Shown: positions 43,084 to 52,761, counted from the first letter of the stretch. The stretch: DNA of 64,000 nucleotides from Sediminicola sp035798135 (GCA_035798135.1 JAPFBR010000002.1:434001-498000); one strand, 5' to 3'. A program made the numbers and translations. The notes: a model not told the origin generated them from the letters alone.

Positions 43084-43382
43084 TATTGGGTAAATCATAA
43101 TCTTATATTCTTGTTAAATCCCTTCATTTAAAAGGGCCCGTCATTTATCTTTACCCTCAAAAATATTGAAACTGCCTAATAGGCTTTTAAAATGATACTT
43201 ATACCGTTATTAAGGGATTCCTGTTTGATGGTATTATTAGGTTGTTAAACAGGCATTGGAGCAAAGAATATGGTTATGGAATTCGCAGTATTACAGTTGG
43301 AGTCCGAAAAATAACAACTACCATACTAAACCCATTTGGGGATGACAAAAATTGGGGAAAGTGCTTTATAAAATACTAGGTT
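43084..43382. other. Intergenic region without a recognised gene
   Basis: 299 AT-rich bases with no complete gene, hairpin terminator or RNA I can name. Around 43285-43350 two frames give FAVLQL and, shifted, ITTTILNPFGDDKNW, faintly resembling the end of a bestrophin-type channel; this is too weak to call. Confidence 0.3.
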
Positions 43383-44456
43383 ATGAAAGATTTTAAGACA
43401 ACAAATATATTATTATTGGTCATAGTGGTGCCTCTTGTATTTTATTTACTCAAAATATTGTCCTTCATATTTATACCCTTGGTCTCCTCTATGTTCATTG
43501 CTTTACTCTTTTTACCACTAATGAGAGGAATGAACAAAAGAAGAGTGCCTAAACCAATCAGTATTTTGGTCATTGTGTTGATCATTGCAGGAATATTCAA
43601 AATTGGGGGCGAATTGATTCAACTGACCAGTAATGAATTATTATCTTCGGATCAATCATTTTTAGAGCAGGCCGAAGCTAAATTGAATATCATTATTGTT
43701 GGTTTGGAAGAATCCCTGGGAATGGAATTGTTGAAGGGTGAGGATATTTATGGTCAATTCCTAAATAAGGACAGCATTATAGATAATTTTGTCCCTACCC
43801 TTAGTTTTATAGGCAGTACACTTACCATGTTGTTAATGACCGTCTTCTTTGCAGTATTATGGCTTTCAGAATCCATAAACGTCCAAAAACTTTTGAATTC
43901 CACCATCATTAAACATAAATATTCATCCGTTAAGGCGTTCATGAAAATAGAAAATGATCTGATCAAATTTATTAAGGTCAAATTTTTGGTGAGTTTTTTT
44001 ACAGGTGTCGGTACCGGTCTGGCCTGCTATCTTTTTGATGTGGATTTCCCGATTTTTTGGGGGCTATTTGCCTTTTTTATCAATTTTGTACAGATGATTG
44101 GATCTTTTGTTACTGTTATCCTATTGAGCATTTTTGCTTTTGTCGGTCTAGATTCTACCAATGTGCTCCTATTCTTTATTCTTACCATTACAGGAGTACA
44201 GATTTTGTTCGGATCTATATTGGAGCCTATATTTATGGGCAAATCTTTTTCAATCAATATTATAACTATCTTGGTAATGCTTATGCTTTGGGGATATATC
44301 TGGGGAATTCCAGGTTTAATTTTAGCCATTCCCATTACAGTATTCATCAAAATTATATTGGAACAATTTCCTGGAACCAAAATAATCGCCAAAATTATCT
44401 CAGGGGATGGAATAAAAGTGGATATTGGAGTTAACCCCATTAGAAAGGTTTCATGA
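43383..44456 (+). CDS. AI-2E family transporter
   Basis: 357 residues of the PerM/AI-2E family: clustered N-terminal membrane segments (LLVIVVPLVFYLLKILSFIF), a soluble stretch at about 70-130, and the C-terminal block with VDFPIFWGLFAFFINFVQMIGSF and LWGYIWGIPGLILAIPITVF. Members export autoinducer-2 or act as sodium/proton exchangers; the substrate here is unknown. The final residues NPIRKVS are polar. It lies 46 bases before the SGNH hydrolase gene on the same strand. Confidence 0.88.
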   Translation: MKDFKTTNILLLVIVVPLVFYLLKILSFIFIPLVSSMFIALLFLPLMRGMNKRRVPKPISILVIVLIIAGIFKIGGELIQLTSNELLSSDQSFLEQAEAKLNIIIVGLEESLGMELLKGEDIYGQFLNKDSIIDNFVPTLSFIGSTLTMLLMTVFFAVLWLSESINVQKLLNSTIIKHKYSSVKAFMKIENDLIKFIKVKFLVSFFTGVGTGLACYLFDVDFPIFWGLFAFFINFVQMIGSFVTVILLSIFAFVGLDSTNVLLFFILTITGVQILFGSILEPIFMGKSFSINIITILVMLMLWGYIWGIPGLILAIPITVFIKIILEQFPGTKIIAKIISGDGIKVDIGVNPIRKVS

Positions 44457-44502
44457 TAGCCTATTGTATAGTGTTATATGAACCTAAAATATTTATCTTA
44501 CT

Positions 44503-45192
44503 ATGGAGTTGTCGAAAATTACTTTAACCTCCTTACTCCTAACTTTATTCATGACAGCACCTATGGTAGCTCAAGATTGGGGCAATTTAAATAAATATAG
44601 GGAAGCCAATGCCGCTTTGGAAAAAGTTGGGAATAAACAAGACCGTATCGTTTTTATGGGGAATTCCATAATAGAAGGATGGAACGATCACAACCCAGAA
44701 TTCTTTGAGGATAGTGCCTATATCAATAGGGGTATCGGGGGACAGACAACTCCCCAAATGTTACTTCGATTCAGGCAGGATGTCCTGGACCTAAATCCAA
44801 AAGTGGTAGTTATTTTGGCAGGTATCAATGATATAGCCGGAAATACGGGGCCATCTACCCAAAAGATGATTGAGGACAACATATTTTCCATGGCAGAATT
44901 GGCAATGTTGCATGGCATTAAGGTAGTTTTATCTTCTGTTCTCCCCGCTTTTGATTTTCCTTGGGCCCCAGGGTTGGAGCCTTCAAAGAAAGTCATTGCA
45001 CTAAATAAGTCGATTAAACAATATGCTGAAACCAATGATATGGTCTATTTGGATTATTTTTCGGCTATGGTGGATTCCCGAAATGGTTTATTGGAAATTT
45101 ACACCTATGATGGAATTCATCCAAATACCTTGGGCTATCAAATTATGGCACCTTTAGCCAAGGCTGCAGTTCAAAAGGCCTTAAAACAATAG
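44503..45192 (+). CDS. SGNH/GDSL-family hydrolase, exported
   Basis: 229 residues with a signal peptide (residues 1-24, ending MVAQ). Catalytic features are S55 in FMGNSIIEGW (block I), the Gly in INRGIGGQTT (block II), Asn in LAGINDIAGNTG (block III), and Asp/His in DGIHPNTLGY (block V). This resembles platelet-activating-factor acetylhydrolase-like esterases, which deacetylate sugars or lipids outside the cytoplasm. The likely location is the periplasm. Confidence 0.9.
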   Translation: MELSKITLTSLLLTLFMTAPMVAQDWGNLNKYREANAALEKVGNKQDRIVFMGNSIIEGWNDHNPEFFEDSAYINRGIGGQTTPQMLLRFRQDVLDLNPKVVVILAGINDIAGNTGPSTQKMIEDNIFSMAELAMLHGIKVVLSSVLPAFDFPWAPGLEPSKKVIALNKSIKQYAETNDMVYLDYFSAMVDSRNGLLEIYTYDGIHPNTLGYQIMAPLAKAAVQKALKQ

Positions 45193-45290
45193 AATTTGCC
45201 CTATTAATACTGACTTTAGGGAATCTAAATGTTTTTTTTTCAAATCATAATTAAGTGATACCTTTAAAACTCTAATTAGTTGTTGTTAAA

Positions 45291-46811
45291 ATGAAAGAAA
45301 TTGAAAATATTGAGCTTAAGTATTTAAGCATAGATGATTACCAAGAGCTTAAAACTGCCATGATTGCCTCCTACACCAATTTTCCTAATTCCTATTGGAG
45401 GGAACATCAAATTGACACCTTGATCAAAAAATTCCCTGAAGGCCAAGTAGTTCTAAAAATCAACAACCTAATTGTGGGTTGTGCCCTATCCCTAATTGTG
45501 GATTACGGCAAGTTTGACGACCAACATACCTATCAGGAAATAACGGGAGATTATATGTTTTCTACCCATAGTCCTGATGGAGATATTCTGTACGGGATAG
45601 ATGTTTTTATAAAACCGGAATTTAGGGGAATGCGTTTGGGTCGCAGACTCTATGATTACCGAAAGGAATTATGCGAAAGACTTAATTTAAAAGGCGTGGC
45701 CTTTGGAGGTAGAATCCCAAATTATCATAAATACGCTGATAAAATATCCCCTAAGGATTATATCGCCAAAGTAAAGAGAAAAGAGATCAATGATCCTGTC
45801 CTCAATTTTCAAATGGCCAATGATTTCCATCCCGAAAAATTATTGAAGGGTTACCAAGAGGGCGATGAAGCCTCTGGTGAATATGCTGTGCTATTGAAAT
45901 GGGACAACATTTACTATACAAAACCCCAAAAGAAAGCCGAGACCAAAAAAACATTGATTAGACTAGGCCTAATACAATGGCAAATGCGACCTTATAAAAA
46001 TTTGGAGGAGCTGATGCAGCAAGTAGAGTACTTTGTGGATGCAGTCTCTGGATATAGATCAGATTTTGCCCTATTCCCGGAGTTCTTCAATGCCCCCTTA
46101 ATGGCAGAGAACAACCATTTATCAGAACCTGCTGCCATTAGGGAGCTGGCCAAACACACTGAAGCCATTGTAGAGCAATTTACCAAATTGTCCATCAGCT
46201 ACAATATCAATATCATCTCCGGGAGTATGCCGGAAATAGTTGATGGTCGACTTTATAATGTTGGGTATTTGTGTAAGCGTGATGGTACAAGGGAACGATA
46301 TGAAAAATTACATGTTACCCCCGATGAAGCTAAAGTTTGGGGCCTACAGGGTGGGAACCAATTAAAAACTTTTGATACCGATTGTGGTAAAATAGGCATC
46401 TTGATCTGTTATGATTCCGAATTTCCCGAATTGAGCAGAATATTGGCGGATGATGGTATGGATATATTATTTGTTCCCTATTTGACCGACACCCAAAATG
46501 GTTTTTCTAGGGTACGGAACTGTGCACAGGCAAGAGCGATCGAAAACGAATGTTATGTGGCTATCGCCGGAAGTGTGGGAAACCTTCCCAAAGTACATAA
46601 TATGGATATACAATATGCACAGTCCATGGTGTTTACACCTTGTGACTTCTCCTTCCCAGCGAATGGCATAAAGGCAGAGGCCACGCCAAACACGGAAATG
46701 ATCTTAATTGTGGATGTTGATGTAGAGTTGCTGCGTGAATTAAACCAATTTGGAGCCGTGAAGAATTTGAGGGATAGAAGAAAAGACCTTTTTGAATTGA
46801 AAAAACTCTAG
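45291..46811 (+). CDS. GNAT acetyltransferase fused to nitrilase-family amidohydrolase
   Basis: 506 residues in two domains. Residues 1-205 form a GNAT N-acetyltransferase, with the acetyl-CoA site DVFIKPEFRGMRLGRRLYDY. Residues 220-506 form a carbon-nitrogen hydrolase with the catalytic triad E264 (ALFPEFFNAP), K339 (YEKLHVTPDE) and C373 (ILICYDSEFPE). The order acylase/hydrolase in one chain suggests acylation and amide hydrolysis of the same small molecule, but the substrate is unknown. The architecture recurs in Bacteroidota to my knowledge. Cytoplasmic. Confidence 0.9.
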   Translation: MKEIENIELKYLSIDDYQELKTAMIASYTNFPNSYWREHQIDTLIKKFPEGQVVLKINNLIVGCALSLIVDYGKFDDQHTYQEITGDYMFSTHSPDGDILYGIDVFIKPEFRGMRLGRRLYDYRKELCERLNLKGVAFGGRIPNYHKYADKISPKDYIAKVKRKEINDPVLNFQMANDFHPEKLLKGYQEGDEASGEYAVLLKWDNIYYTKPQKKAETKKTLIRLGLIQWQMRPYKNLEELMQQVEYFVDAVSGYRSDFALFPEFFNAPLMAENNHLSEPAAIRELAKHTEAIVEQFTKLSISYNINIISGSMPEIVDGRLYNVGYLCKRDGTRERYEKLHVTPDEAKVWGLQGGNQLKTFDTDCGKIGILICYDSEFPELSRILADDGMDILFVPYLTDTQNGFSRVRNCAQARAIENECYVAIAGSVGNLPKVHNMDIQYAQSMVFTPCDFSFPANGIKAEATPNTEMILIVDVDVELLRELNQFGAVKNLRDRRKDLFELKKL

Positions 46812-46832
46812 GTAAATCCCTGAATATAATAT

Positions 46833-46886
46833 AAGTCCAAATCACTGTTTAGAAGAAATTCAATCAATGATTTGGACTTTTTTTTT
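46833..46886 (+). terminator. Terminator after the GNAT-nitrilase gene
   Basis: AAGTCCAAATCA pairs with TGATTTGGACTT across a loop of 23 bases, followed by T8. Confidence 0.85.
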
Positions 46887-46930
46887 GATCTAATCAAACC
46901 CAATCTCATTAATTTAATACCTTGTTCCCC

Positions 46931-47938
46931 ATGCAAGAGCCTTTGGTGAGTATTTTGATCCCATTTAAGAATACATCGGAATTTCTACCCGCATGTATCG
47001 ACTCCATATTGGCACAAACCTATAATAACTGGGAGGTACATGCTATTGACGATCATTCAACTGATGAAAGCATGCGTATTATGAAGCAGTATGCCAAGGG
47101 TGACCCTAGAATTAATGTAGCCAAAAATGAAGGTTCGGGGATTATAGAGGCTTTAAGAATGGCTCATTCCCAGAGTAAGGGATCCTATATCACCAGAATG
47201 GATTCCGATGATATTATGGCGCCAAAAAAGATTGATCATATGTTGGAAGCCTTGGTCTCTCACGGAAAAGGCCATCTCGCAATAGGAAAAGTGAAATATT
47301 TTTGCAGTGGGGAGATCGGTGATGGTTACTTTAGATATGAAAAGTGGCTGAACAAACTTACCCATACGGGCTCTAATTTCACCGAAATCTATAAAGAATG
47401 CCCTATTCCCTCCCCCTGTTGGATGGTGCATCGGGCCGACCTTGAAAAATGTAATGCTTTTCGACCCAACCGCTACCCGGAAGATTATGATTTGGCATTT
47501 AGGTTCTATGAACATGGGTTAAAATGTGTTCCCTGTGCCGAGGTTTTACATTTTTGGAGGGATCATGATTATAGAGCTTCAAGAACAAGTGAACACTATG
47601 CTCAGAATTATTTTTTAGAATTAAAAATTAATAATTTTTTAAAATTAAACTACAAGGAATCTCGCCCATTGGTGGTTTGGGGTGCGGGAAAAAAAGGAAA
47701 GAAACTTGCCCAGAACTTGTTAAACAGGAAGATAGTATTTAATTGGCTATGCAACAATCCAAATAAAATTGGGAAGGAGATTTATGGTAAGGAACTACAA
47801 CATTTTAGAACCTTAAAACATTTGGCACAGCCACAGGTCATAATTACAGTGGCCAATAGGGAAGCCCAGAGTTCTATCCTTGATCATCTTAAAGAGTTGC
47901 AATTGAGCGCAATACAGCATTACATTTTTTTTTGTTGA
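46931..47938 (+). CDS. Family 2 glycosyltransferase with C-terminal Rossmann-like domain
   Basis: 335 residues. Residues 1-230 are a GT-A glycosyltransferase: VSILIPFKNTSEFLPACIDS, HAIDDHSTDESM, and the metal-binding RMDSDDIM. The end (about 245-335) reads LVVWGAGKKGKKLAQNLLNR then PQVIITVANREAQSSILDHL, a small nucleotide-binding-like domain found on some polysaccharide glycosyltransferases. The ATG at 46931 is preferred to the TTG at 46922. It stands alone, away from the polysaccharide genes at the right edge. Confidence 0.85.
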   Translation: MQEPLVSILIPFKNTSEFLPACIDSILAQTYNNWEVHAIDDHSTDESMRIMKQYAKGDPRINVAKNEGSGIIEALRMAHSQSKGSYITRMDSDDIMAPKKIDHMLEALVSHGKGHLAIGKVKYFCSGEIGDGYFRYEKWLNKLTHTGSNFTEIYKECPIPSPCWMVHRADLEKCNAFRPNRYPEDYDLAFRFYEHGLKCVPCAEVLHFWRDHDYRASRTSEHYAQNYFLELKINNFLKLNYKESRPLVVWGAGKKGKKLAQNLLNRKIVFNWLCNNPNKIGKEIYGKELQHFRTLKHLAQPQVIITVANREAQSSILDHLKELQLSAIQHYIFFC

Positions 47939-48093
47939 TACAAGGGCTCTTTTCACTCTTGTGCGCCTTTTCCCATTTAAAGGTAATTTCTTAATTAGCG
48001 ACATACAATCCCAATTTAATAATGACAAATTAAAGCCTGATTGGGTTTAAAGGAGTGGTGTTTTTATTTATATTTGGGAAATCAAATAAAGGA

Positions 48094-50013
48094 ATGCAGT
48101 TTAAACATCCGGAACTACTTTGGGCTTTATTACTACTACTCATTCCAATTATTGTACATCTTTTCCAACTAAGACGATTTAAAAAAACCCCATTTACCAA
48201 TGTTCAGTTATTGCAGAAGGTAGTATCCCAATCAAGAAAAAGCAGTTCCTTAAAAAAGTGGTTGCTTTTGGCCACCAGGTTGCTCCTCTTAACTGCCCTT
48301 ATTATTGCCTTTGCACAACCCTTCTTATCCCAAAAAACAGCACTTCAGGAAAGGGAGACTGTTATTTATCTGGACAACTCATTTAGCCTTCAAGCTAAAG
48401 AGGACAATGAAACCCTTTTAAATAAGGGTATTCAGGAATTAATAAAGTCTATACCAAAGGATGAGCATTTTACATTATTCACCAACGATCGAACCTTTAG
48501 AGATGTTAAACTAAAGGACATCCAGAACGAATTATTGGGCCTTGCACATGCTACCAACCAACTACATATAAACGATATTTATCTCAAAGGAAGGACCTTT
48601 TTTGATGCATCTAAACCTTCTATTAAAAATTTGGTGGTCATTTCAGATTTTCAAGAGCGGATGGCCTCGAAATCCATAGACACCTCAAATTATTATCAGA
48701 GACATCTTGTTCAATTAAAATCCGAGGATTTAAAAAACATCGCATTAGACTCCGTTTATATTTCCTCCAGCTCCCCGGAAAACATAGAATTGGAAGCCTT
48801 ACTTTCCACCAATACAGAAATAGAAGATACTCCGGTTTCCCTTTACAATACTGGTAAATTAATTGCAAAGACCTCCGCCCAATTTGTCAATAAAAAGGCA
48901 ATCATCACATTTACCATACCTTATAACACGGAAATAAATGGAACCTTGGAGATTTCAGATTCAGGTCTCAGCTATGATAATGTGCTGTATTTTAATATGG
49001 CACCTAAAGAAAAAATAAAAATCCTTTCCATTAATGGAGAGGAGGATAATTTCTTGACTCGAATTTTTACGGAAGACGAATTTGAGTATTCCAGTTCTCT
49101 TTTTAATGAAATGGATTATAGTGCCATAGACAGGCAAAATATGATCATTTTGAACGAATTGGATGCAATACCCTCTTCTATGTCTATAGTATTGCAAAAA
49201 TTCAGAGAAAACGGAGGTAGTTTGATGATAATACCCTCCAATAATATAGATCTAAACACCTATAACACCCTATTGACTAGATTTCATACCACTGGAGTAA
49301 CACAAAAAATTAATGGGGAGCATAACATCGTGACGATTAATTTTTCACATCCACTCTACCAAAATGTTTTTGATAAAAAGGTGGTAAATTTTCAATATCC
49401 CAAGGTATCGGAATTTTACGAAATAAAAACCGGAGCACCCCAGCTACTTACCTATGAAAACGGAGCACCATTTTTAGTAGGCCTAAATGGTTTTTATTTA
49501 TTTACTGCCCCCCTATCCAATGACATTTCCAATTTTAAAAACTCGCCCTTAATCGTACCTACATTGTACACCATGGGAATCAATAGTCTAAAAATGGCAG
49601 ATCTGTATGAAATCTTGGGACAAAAAAAAACTGTAGACATTTCTTTTAGTTTGGGAAAGGATCAGATTATAAAGCTTTCCCAAAACGGGTATGACGTTAT
49701 TCCCGAACAGAAATCCTACAGCAATAAATCGACCTTGAGTTTTGGTAGCGTTCCCACCAAAGATGGTTTATATTCCGTCAATGAGAATGACAGAACTTTA
49801 AAAAATATCAGCTTTAATTACCCTAGAAGTGAAAGTGAGCTTAGATTTATGGATACGGGCAACCTATCAGCGACTTCTAATTCAGATTCCATAAATTCAG
49901 TGTTCCAATCGCTTGAAAAAGAGAATCACATAACCGAGCTTTGGAAATGGTTTATTATTTTTGCGCTACTATTTCTTTTGGTCGAGGTTCTTATCCAAAA
50001 AATTTTTAAATGA
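48094..50013 (+). CDS. BatA-like membrane protein with von Willebrand-type domain
   Basis: 639 residues from the ATG at 48094 (MQFKHPELLW); 13 codons upstream of it are open but lack family features. The N-terminal domain (about 1-80), FKHPELLWALLLLLIPIIVHLFQ plus a second segment LLLATRLLLLTALIIAFAQP, is the BatA aerotolerance-type anchor. A vWA-like domain follows (VIYLDNSFSLQAK contains the DxSxS-like metal site). The C-terminal segment is a last membrane helix near 620-639. The dihydroorotase homologue overlaps its stop by four bases. Confidence 0.85.
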   Translation: MQFKHPELLWALLLLLIPIIVHLFQLRRFKKTPFTNVQLLQKVVSQSRKSSSLKKWLLLATRLLLLTALIIAFAQPFLSQKTALQERETVIYLDNSFSLQAKEDNETLLNKGIQELIKSIPKDEHFTLFTNDRTFRDVKLKDIQNELLGLAHATNQLHINDIYLKGRTFFDASKPSIKNLVVISDFQERMASKSIDTSNYYQRHLVQLKSEDLKNIALDSVYISSSSPENIELEALLSTNTEIEDTPVSLYNTGKLIAKTSAQFVNKKAIITFTIPYNTEINGTLEISDSGLSYDNVLYFNMAPKEKIKILSINGEEDNFLTRIFTEDEFEYSSSLFNEMDYSAIDRQNMIILNELDAIPSSMSIVLQKFRENGGSLMIIPSNNIDLNTYNTLLTRFHTTGVTQKINGEHNIVTINFSHPLYQNVFDKKVVNFQYPKVSEFYEIKTGAPQLLTYENGAPFLVGLNGFYLFTAPLSNDISNFKNSPLIVPTLYTMGINSLKMADLYEILGQKKTVDISFSLGKDQIIKLSQNGYDVIPEQKSYSNKSTLSFGSVPTKDGLYSVNENDRTLKNISFNYPRSESELRFMDTGNLSATSNSDSINSVFQSLEKENHITELWKWFIIFALLFLLVEVLIQKIFK

Positions 50014-51260
50014 ACATACTTTTAAAATCCGCTAAAATATTCGATACCAACAATAAGGACCTTCATTTAAAGCGTCGGGATATCCTTATAAGAGATGGCA
50101 TCATTGAAAAAATTGCTGTAAAAATAAAGGCCCCTTCGAAGACCAAAACCATTGAGCATTCAAATTTGCACGTTTCCATAGGTTGGTTCGACAGTAGCGT
50201 TAGTTTTGGAGAGCCTGGCTTCGAGGAACGTGAAACTATAACCAATGGGCTCCTAACGGCTGCCAAAAGTGGTTTTACCGATATTATACTGAATCCTACT
50301 TCTCACCCTATCCCAGACTCCAGTTCCGATATTGTTTTTCTCAAAAATGCAGCAAAAGGACAGGCTACAAATCTGTACCCCTTAGGATGTTTAACGGTTA
50401 GAGGGGAAGGCAAGGACTTGGCAGAACTATATGATATGAAAAGTGCAGGTGCCGTTGGTTATTATGATTTTAAACATGCGATAGAAAATTCCAACTTGCT
50501 AAAAATTGCGTTACAATATGCTCAGAATTTCAATGGTCTTGTCATGTCATTTCCGTTGGACTTTAAAATAGCAGGAAAAGGTCTTGTAAACGAAGGTGAG
50601 GTTTCCACAAAATTGGGATTAAAGGGAATCCCATCCCTGGCAGAGGAATTACAAATTGTAAGGGATTTGTTTATTCTGGAATATACGGGAGGCAAATTGC
50701 ACATTCCCACCATCTCCACTGCTGGGTCCGTTAAACTAATCGCTGAAGCTAAAAAGAAAGGCTTGGATGTAAGTTGCAGTGTAGCAATACACAATCTTAT
50801 TTTTACTGATGAAAATTTGGTTGAATTTGACACCCATTACAAAACAATGCCTCCATTACGGACCAAAAATGACGTTAAAGCATTACTTAAAGGACTAAAG
50901 GATAGTACTATAGACTCTGTTACATCAGATCATATCCCAATGGACATTGAACTAAAAAGAGTGGAATTTGACAATGCTGCCAGTGGCAGTATTGGTTTGG
51001 AAAGTGCATTTGGCGGTCTGAACAACCTTTTGGATTTAGAAATGGCAATTGAACTTTTGACTAAAGGAAGAGAGCGTTTTGGCCTGAAGACCCCTATTAT
51101 TAAGGAAGGTGAAAAAGCCGCTTTAACGCTGTTTGATCCCGATATGGAATATACCTTTGATTCCGAGAACATATTATCTACCTCTAAGAATAGCATGTTT
51201 TTAGGTGCTAAGCTAAAAGGTAGGGCTTTAGGGATTATTTCGAATGGACAGATTATTTAA
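50010..51260 (+). CDS. Dihydroorotase homologue lacking metal-binding histidines
   Basis: 416 residues of the amidohydrolase superfamily, closest to dihydroorotase (PyrC) in layout. At the usual DxHxHxREPG site the sequence is D61-SSVSFGEPG: both histidines are serines and the arginine is glycine. VTSDHIPMD preserves the later aspartate region. Without these ligands, catalysis of the dihydroorotate reaction is doubtful; proteobacterial PyrC-prime proteins of this sort are non-catalytic partners of aspartate transcarbamoylase. The start overlaps the preceding stop by four bases, implying coupled translation. Confidence 0.88.
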   Translation: MNILLKSAKIFDTNNKDLHLKRRDILIRDGIIEKIAVKIKAPSKTKTIEHSNLHVSIGWFDSSVSFGEPGFEERETITNGLLTAAKSGFTDIILNPTSHPIPDSSSDIVFLKNAAKGQATNLYPLGCLTVRGEGKDLAELYDMKSAGAVGYYDFKHAIENSNLLKIALQYAQNFNGLVMSFPLDFKIAGKGLVNEGEVSTKLGLKGIPSLAEELQIVRDLFILEYTGGKLHIPTISTAGSVKLIAEAKKKGLDVSCSVAIHNLIFTDENLVEFDTHYKTMPPLRTKNDVKALLKGLKDSTIDSVTSDHIPMDIELKRVEFDNAASGSIGLESAFGGLNNLLDLEMAIELLTKGRERFGLKTPIIKEGEKAALTLFDPDMEYTFDSENILSTSKNSMFLGAKLKGRALGIISNGQII

Positions 51261-51270
51261 AACGTATTAA

Positions 51271-51594
51271 ATGGAAGATATTGAAAAAGGTAGGACTACA
51301 GCAATAGTAGCATATTTCACTTTGGTTGGAGCATTGATTGCGATCACCATGAACATGGAATCTAAAAACGAATTTGCCCGTTTCCATACACGTCAGGCTT
51401 TTGGCTTACATTTGTTTTTTCTAGGATTTGCCTTATTTTTAAGTCAATGGTTCAATGCCTATGCTTGGTATGGACTATATATTTCATATTTGATTTTGTG
51501 GGGTTATGGTTTTATTGGAGCTATTTCCGGTAAAAAACAGATCGTTCCCTTAGTCGGCGATTTATTTCAAAAATGGTTTACATTTATTCATTAA
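51271..51594 (+). CDS. Small polytopic membrane protein
   Basis: 107 residues with about three hydrophobic segments: AIVAYFTLVGALIAITMNM, FGLHLFFLGFALFLSQWF, and YGLYISYLILWGYGFIGAI. The pattern FARFHTRQAFGLHLFF resembles DUF4870-like membrane proteins. It lies 10 bases after the dihydroorotase homologue and 1 base before the esterase, so these form one unit. Function unknown. Confidence 0.75.
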   Translation: MEDIEKGRTTAIVAYFTLVGALIAITMNMESKNEFARFHTRQAFGLHLFFLGFALFLSQWFNAYAWYGLYISYLILWGYGFIGAISGKKQIVPLVGDLFQKWFTFIH

Positions 51595-51595
51595 C

Positions 51596-52255
51596 ATGAC
51601 TACAGCTCCCCTTTCCCTTCACCACATCATCAGACCCTCATCCCTAAATGTAGGGAAACCTCCCGTAATGTTTATGTTCCACGGCTATGGGAGCAATGAA
51701 GATGATCTGTTTTCTTTTGCGAATGAACTACCAGAGGAACTTTGCATAATATCTGTAAGGGCCCCCTATCCCCTTCCTCCTAATGGCAATGCTTGGTACG
51801 CCATAAATTTTGATGCCCAAAATGGAAAATGGAGTGATGAGGAACAGGCAGTAATTGCTCGGGAAAAAATAGTGAACTTTATGGATGAGGCCTGTGCTAC
51901 CTATCATTTGGATGATCATAGAATTACCTTATTGGGTTTTAGTCAAGGAACTATTCTTAGTTATGCGGTTGCATTGTCCTATCCTGAAAAAGTAAAGAAT
52001 GTTGTGGCACTTAGTGGTTATATCAATGAAAATCTATTGATCAAGGATTATTCAAACAAGGACCACCAAAATCTTAAAATATATGCTTCACATGGTAAAG
52101 TAGACCAAGTAATTCCTCCAGAGTGGGCTCAAAAAACACCGGGATTCTTAGATACCTTGAACGTGGAGCACAAATATGAAGAGTTCCCTGTAGGGCACGG
52201 TGTTGCCCCACAAAACTTCTACTCCTTTAAAAAATGGCTTGAGAATAAGATTTAA
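51596..52255 (+). CDS. Alpha/beta hydrolase, carboxylesterase/phospholipase type
   Basis: 219 residues without a signal peptide. The nucleophile elbow GFSQGT (S116), the acid residue in ASHGKVDQVIPPEW and histidine in VGHGVAPQNF form the catalytic triad. The MFHGYGSNEDDLFSFANEL segment is the oxyanion region of the family. Probably a cytoplasmic esterase with lysophospholipase-like activity, substrate unknown. Its stop overlaps the end of the convergent gene at 52252. Confidence 0.9.
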   Translation: MTTAPLSLHHIIRPSSLNVGKPPVMFMFHGYGSNEDDLFSFANELPEELCIISVRAPYPLPPNGNAWYAINFDAQNGKWSDEEQAVIAREKIVNFMDEACATYHLDDHRITLLGFSQGTILSYAVALSYPEKVKNVVALSGYINENLLIKDYSNKDHQNLKIYASHGKVDQVIPPEWAQKTPGFLDTLNVEHKYEEFPVGHGVAPQNFYSFKKWLENKI

Positions 52256-52746
52256 TTGCTACGTGTATACAAAAGATGGTCCAACAAGGTGAAATCTACA
52301 CTTAGATCATCTTTTAGTTCGTACTTTAGCAATACTTCACCCCAATACTGTCCATCAGAAAAATCAGCGATGATCCATTTGTAGTTCAAGGTCTTAATTT
52401 TATTGATCTTGAAATCACCTTCCATACCTTCGTAGGGCACCAAAGGATTATCTCCTTTTTGTTCATTGGTTTCCAGCAATTTATCCTCTATATATCGAGA
52501 TGGTTGTGTCATTTTTAAATGATCGTAATAAGCCAAGGCATCGTCATTGTTGTCCAGTGTAAAATATTGCACATCCAAAACTTTGAGGTTGAGTTTTTGG
52601 ATGGAATCCTCCATTTTCTCAATGTCCATTTCAAAATTCTCTATTTTTCCATTTTTATCCTTGACCATATTATTGGCGCTGACAAATTGGTAAAGGGCTA
52701 TTAAAGCTGCAAAGATGAATAGGTATAGAAATATTTTACTCTTCAT
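52252..52746 (-). CDS. Conserved hypothetical protein with N-terminal membrane anchor
   Basis: 164 residues. The first 20 (IFLYLFIFAALIALYQFVSA) form a signal anchor, followed by a predicted coiled coil at about 32-60 (rich in E, K, I) and a soluble domain ending DFTLLDHLLYTR. It is probably exposed outside the inner membrane. I recognise no family with a known role. It lies 15 bases after the metallo-hydrolase stop, on the same strand. Confidence 0.72.
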   Translation of the reverse strand: MKSKIFLYLFIFAALIALYQFVSANNMVKDKNGKIENFEMDIEKMEDSIQKLNLKVLDVQYFTLDNNDDALAYYDHLKMTQPSRYIEDKLLETNEQKGDNPLVPYEGMEGDFKINKIKTLNYKWIIADFSDGQYWGEVLLKYELKDDLSVDFTLLDHLLYTRSN

Positions 52747-52761
52747 GAATAGTAATTGTTC

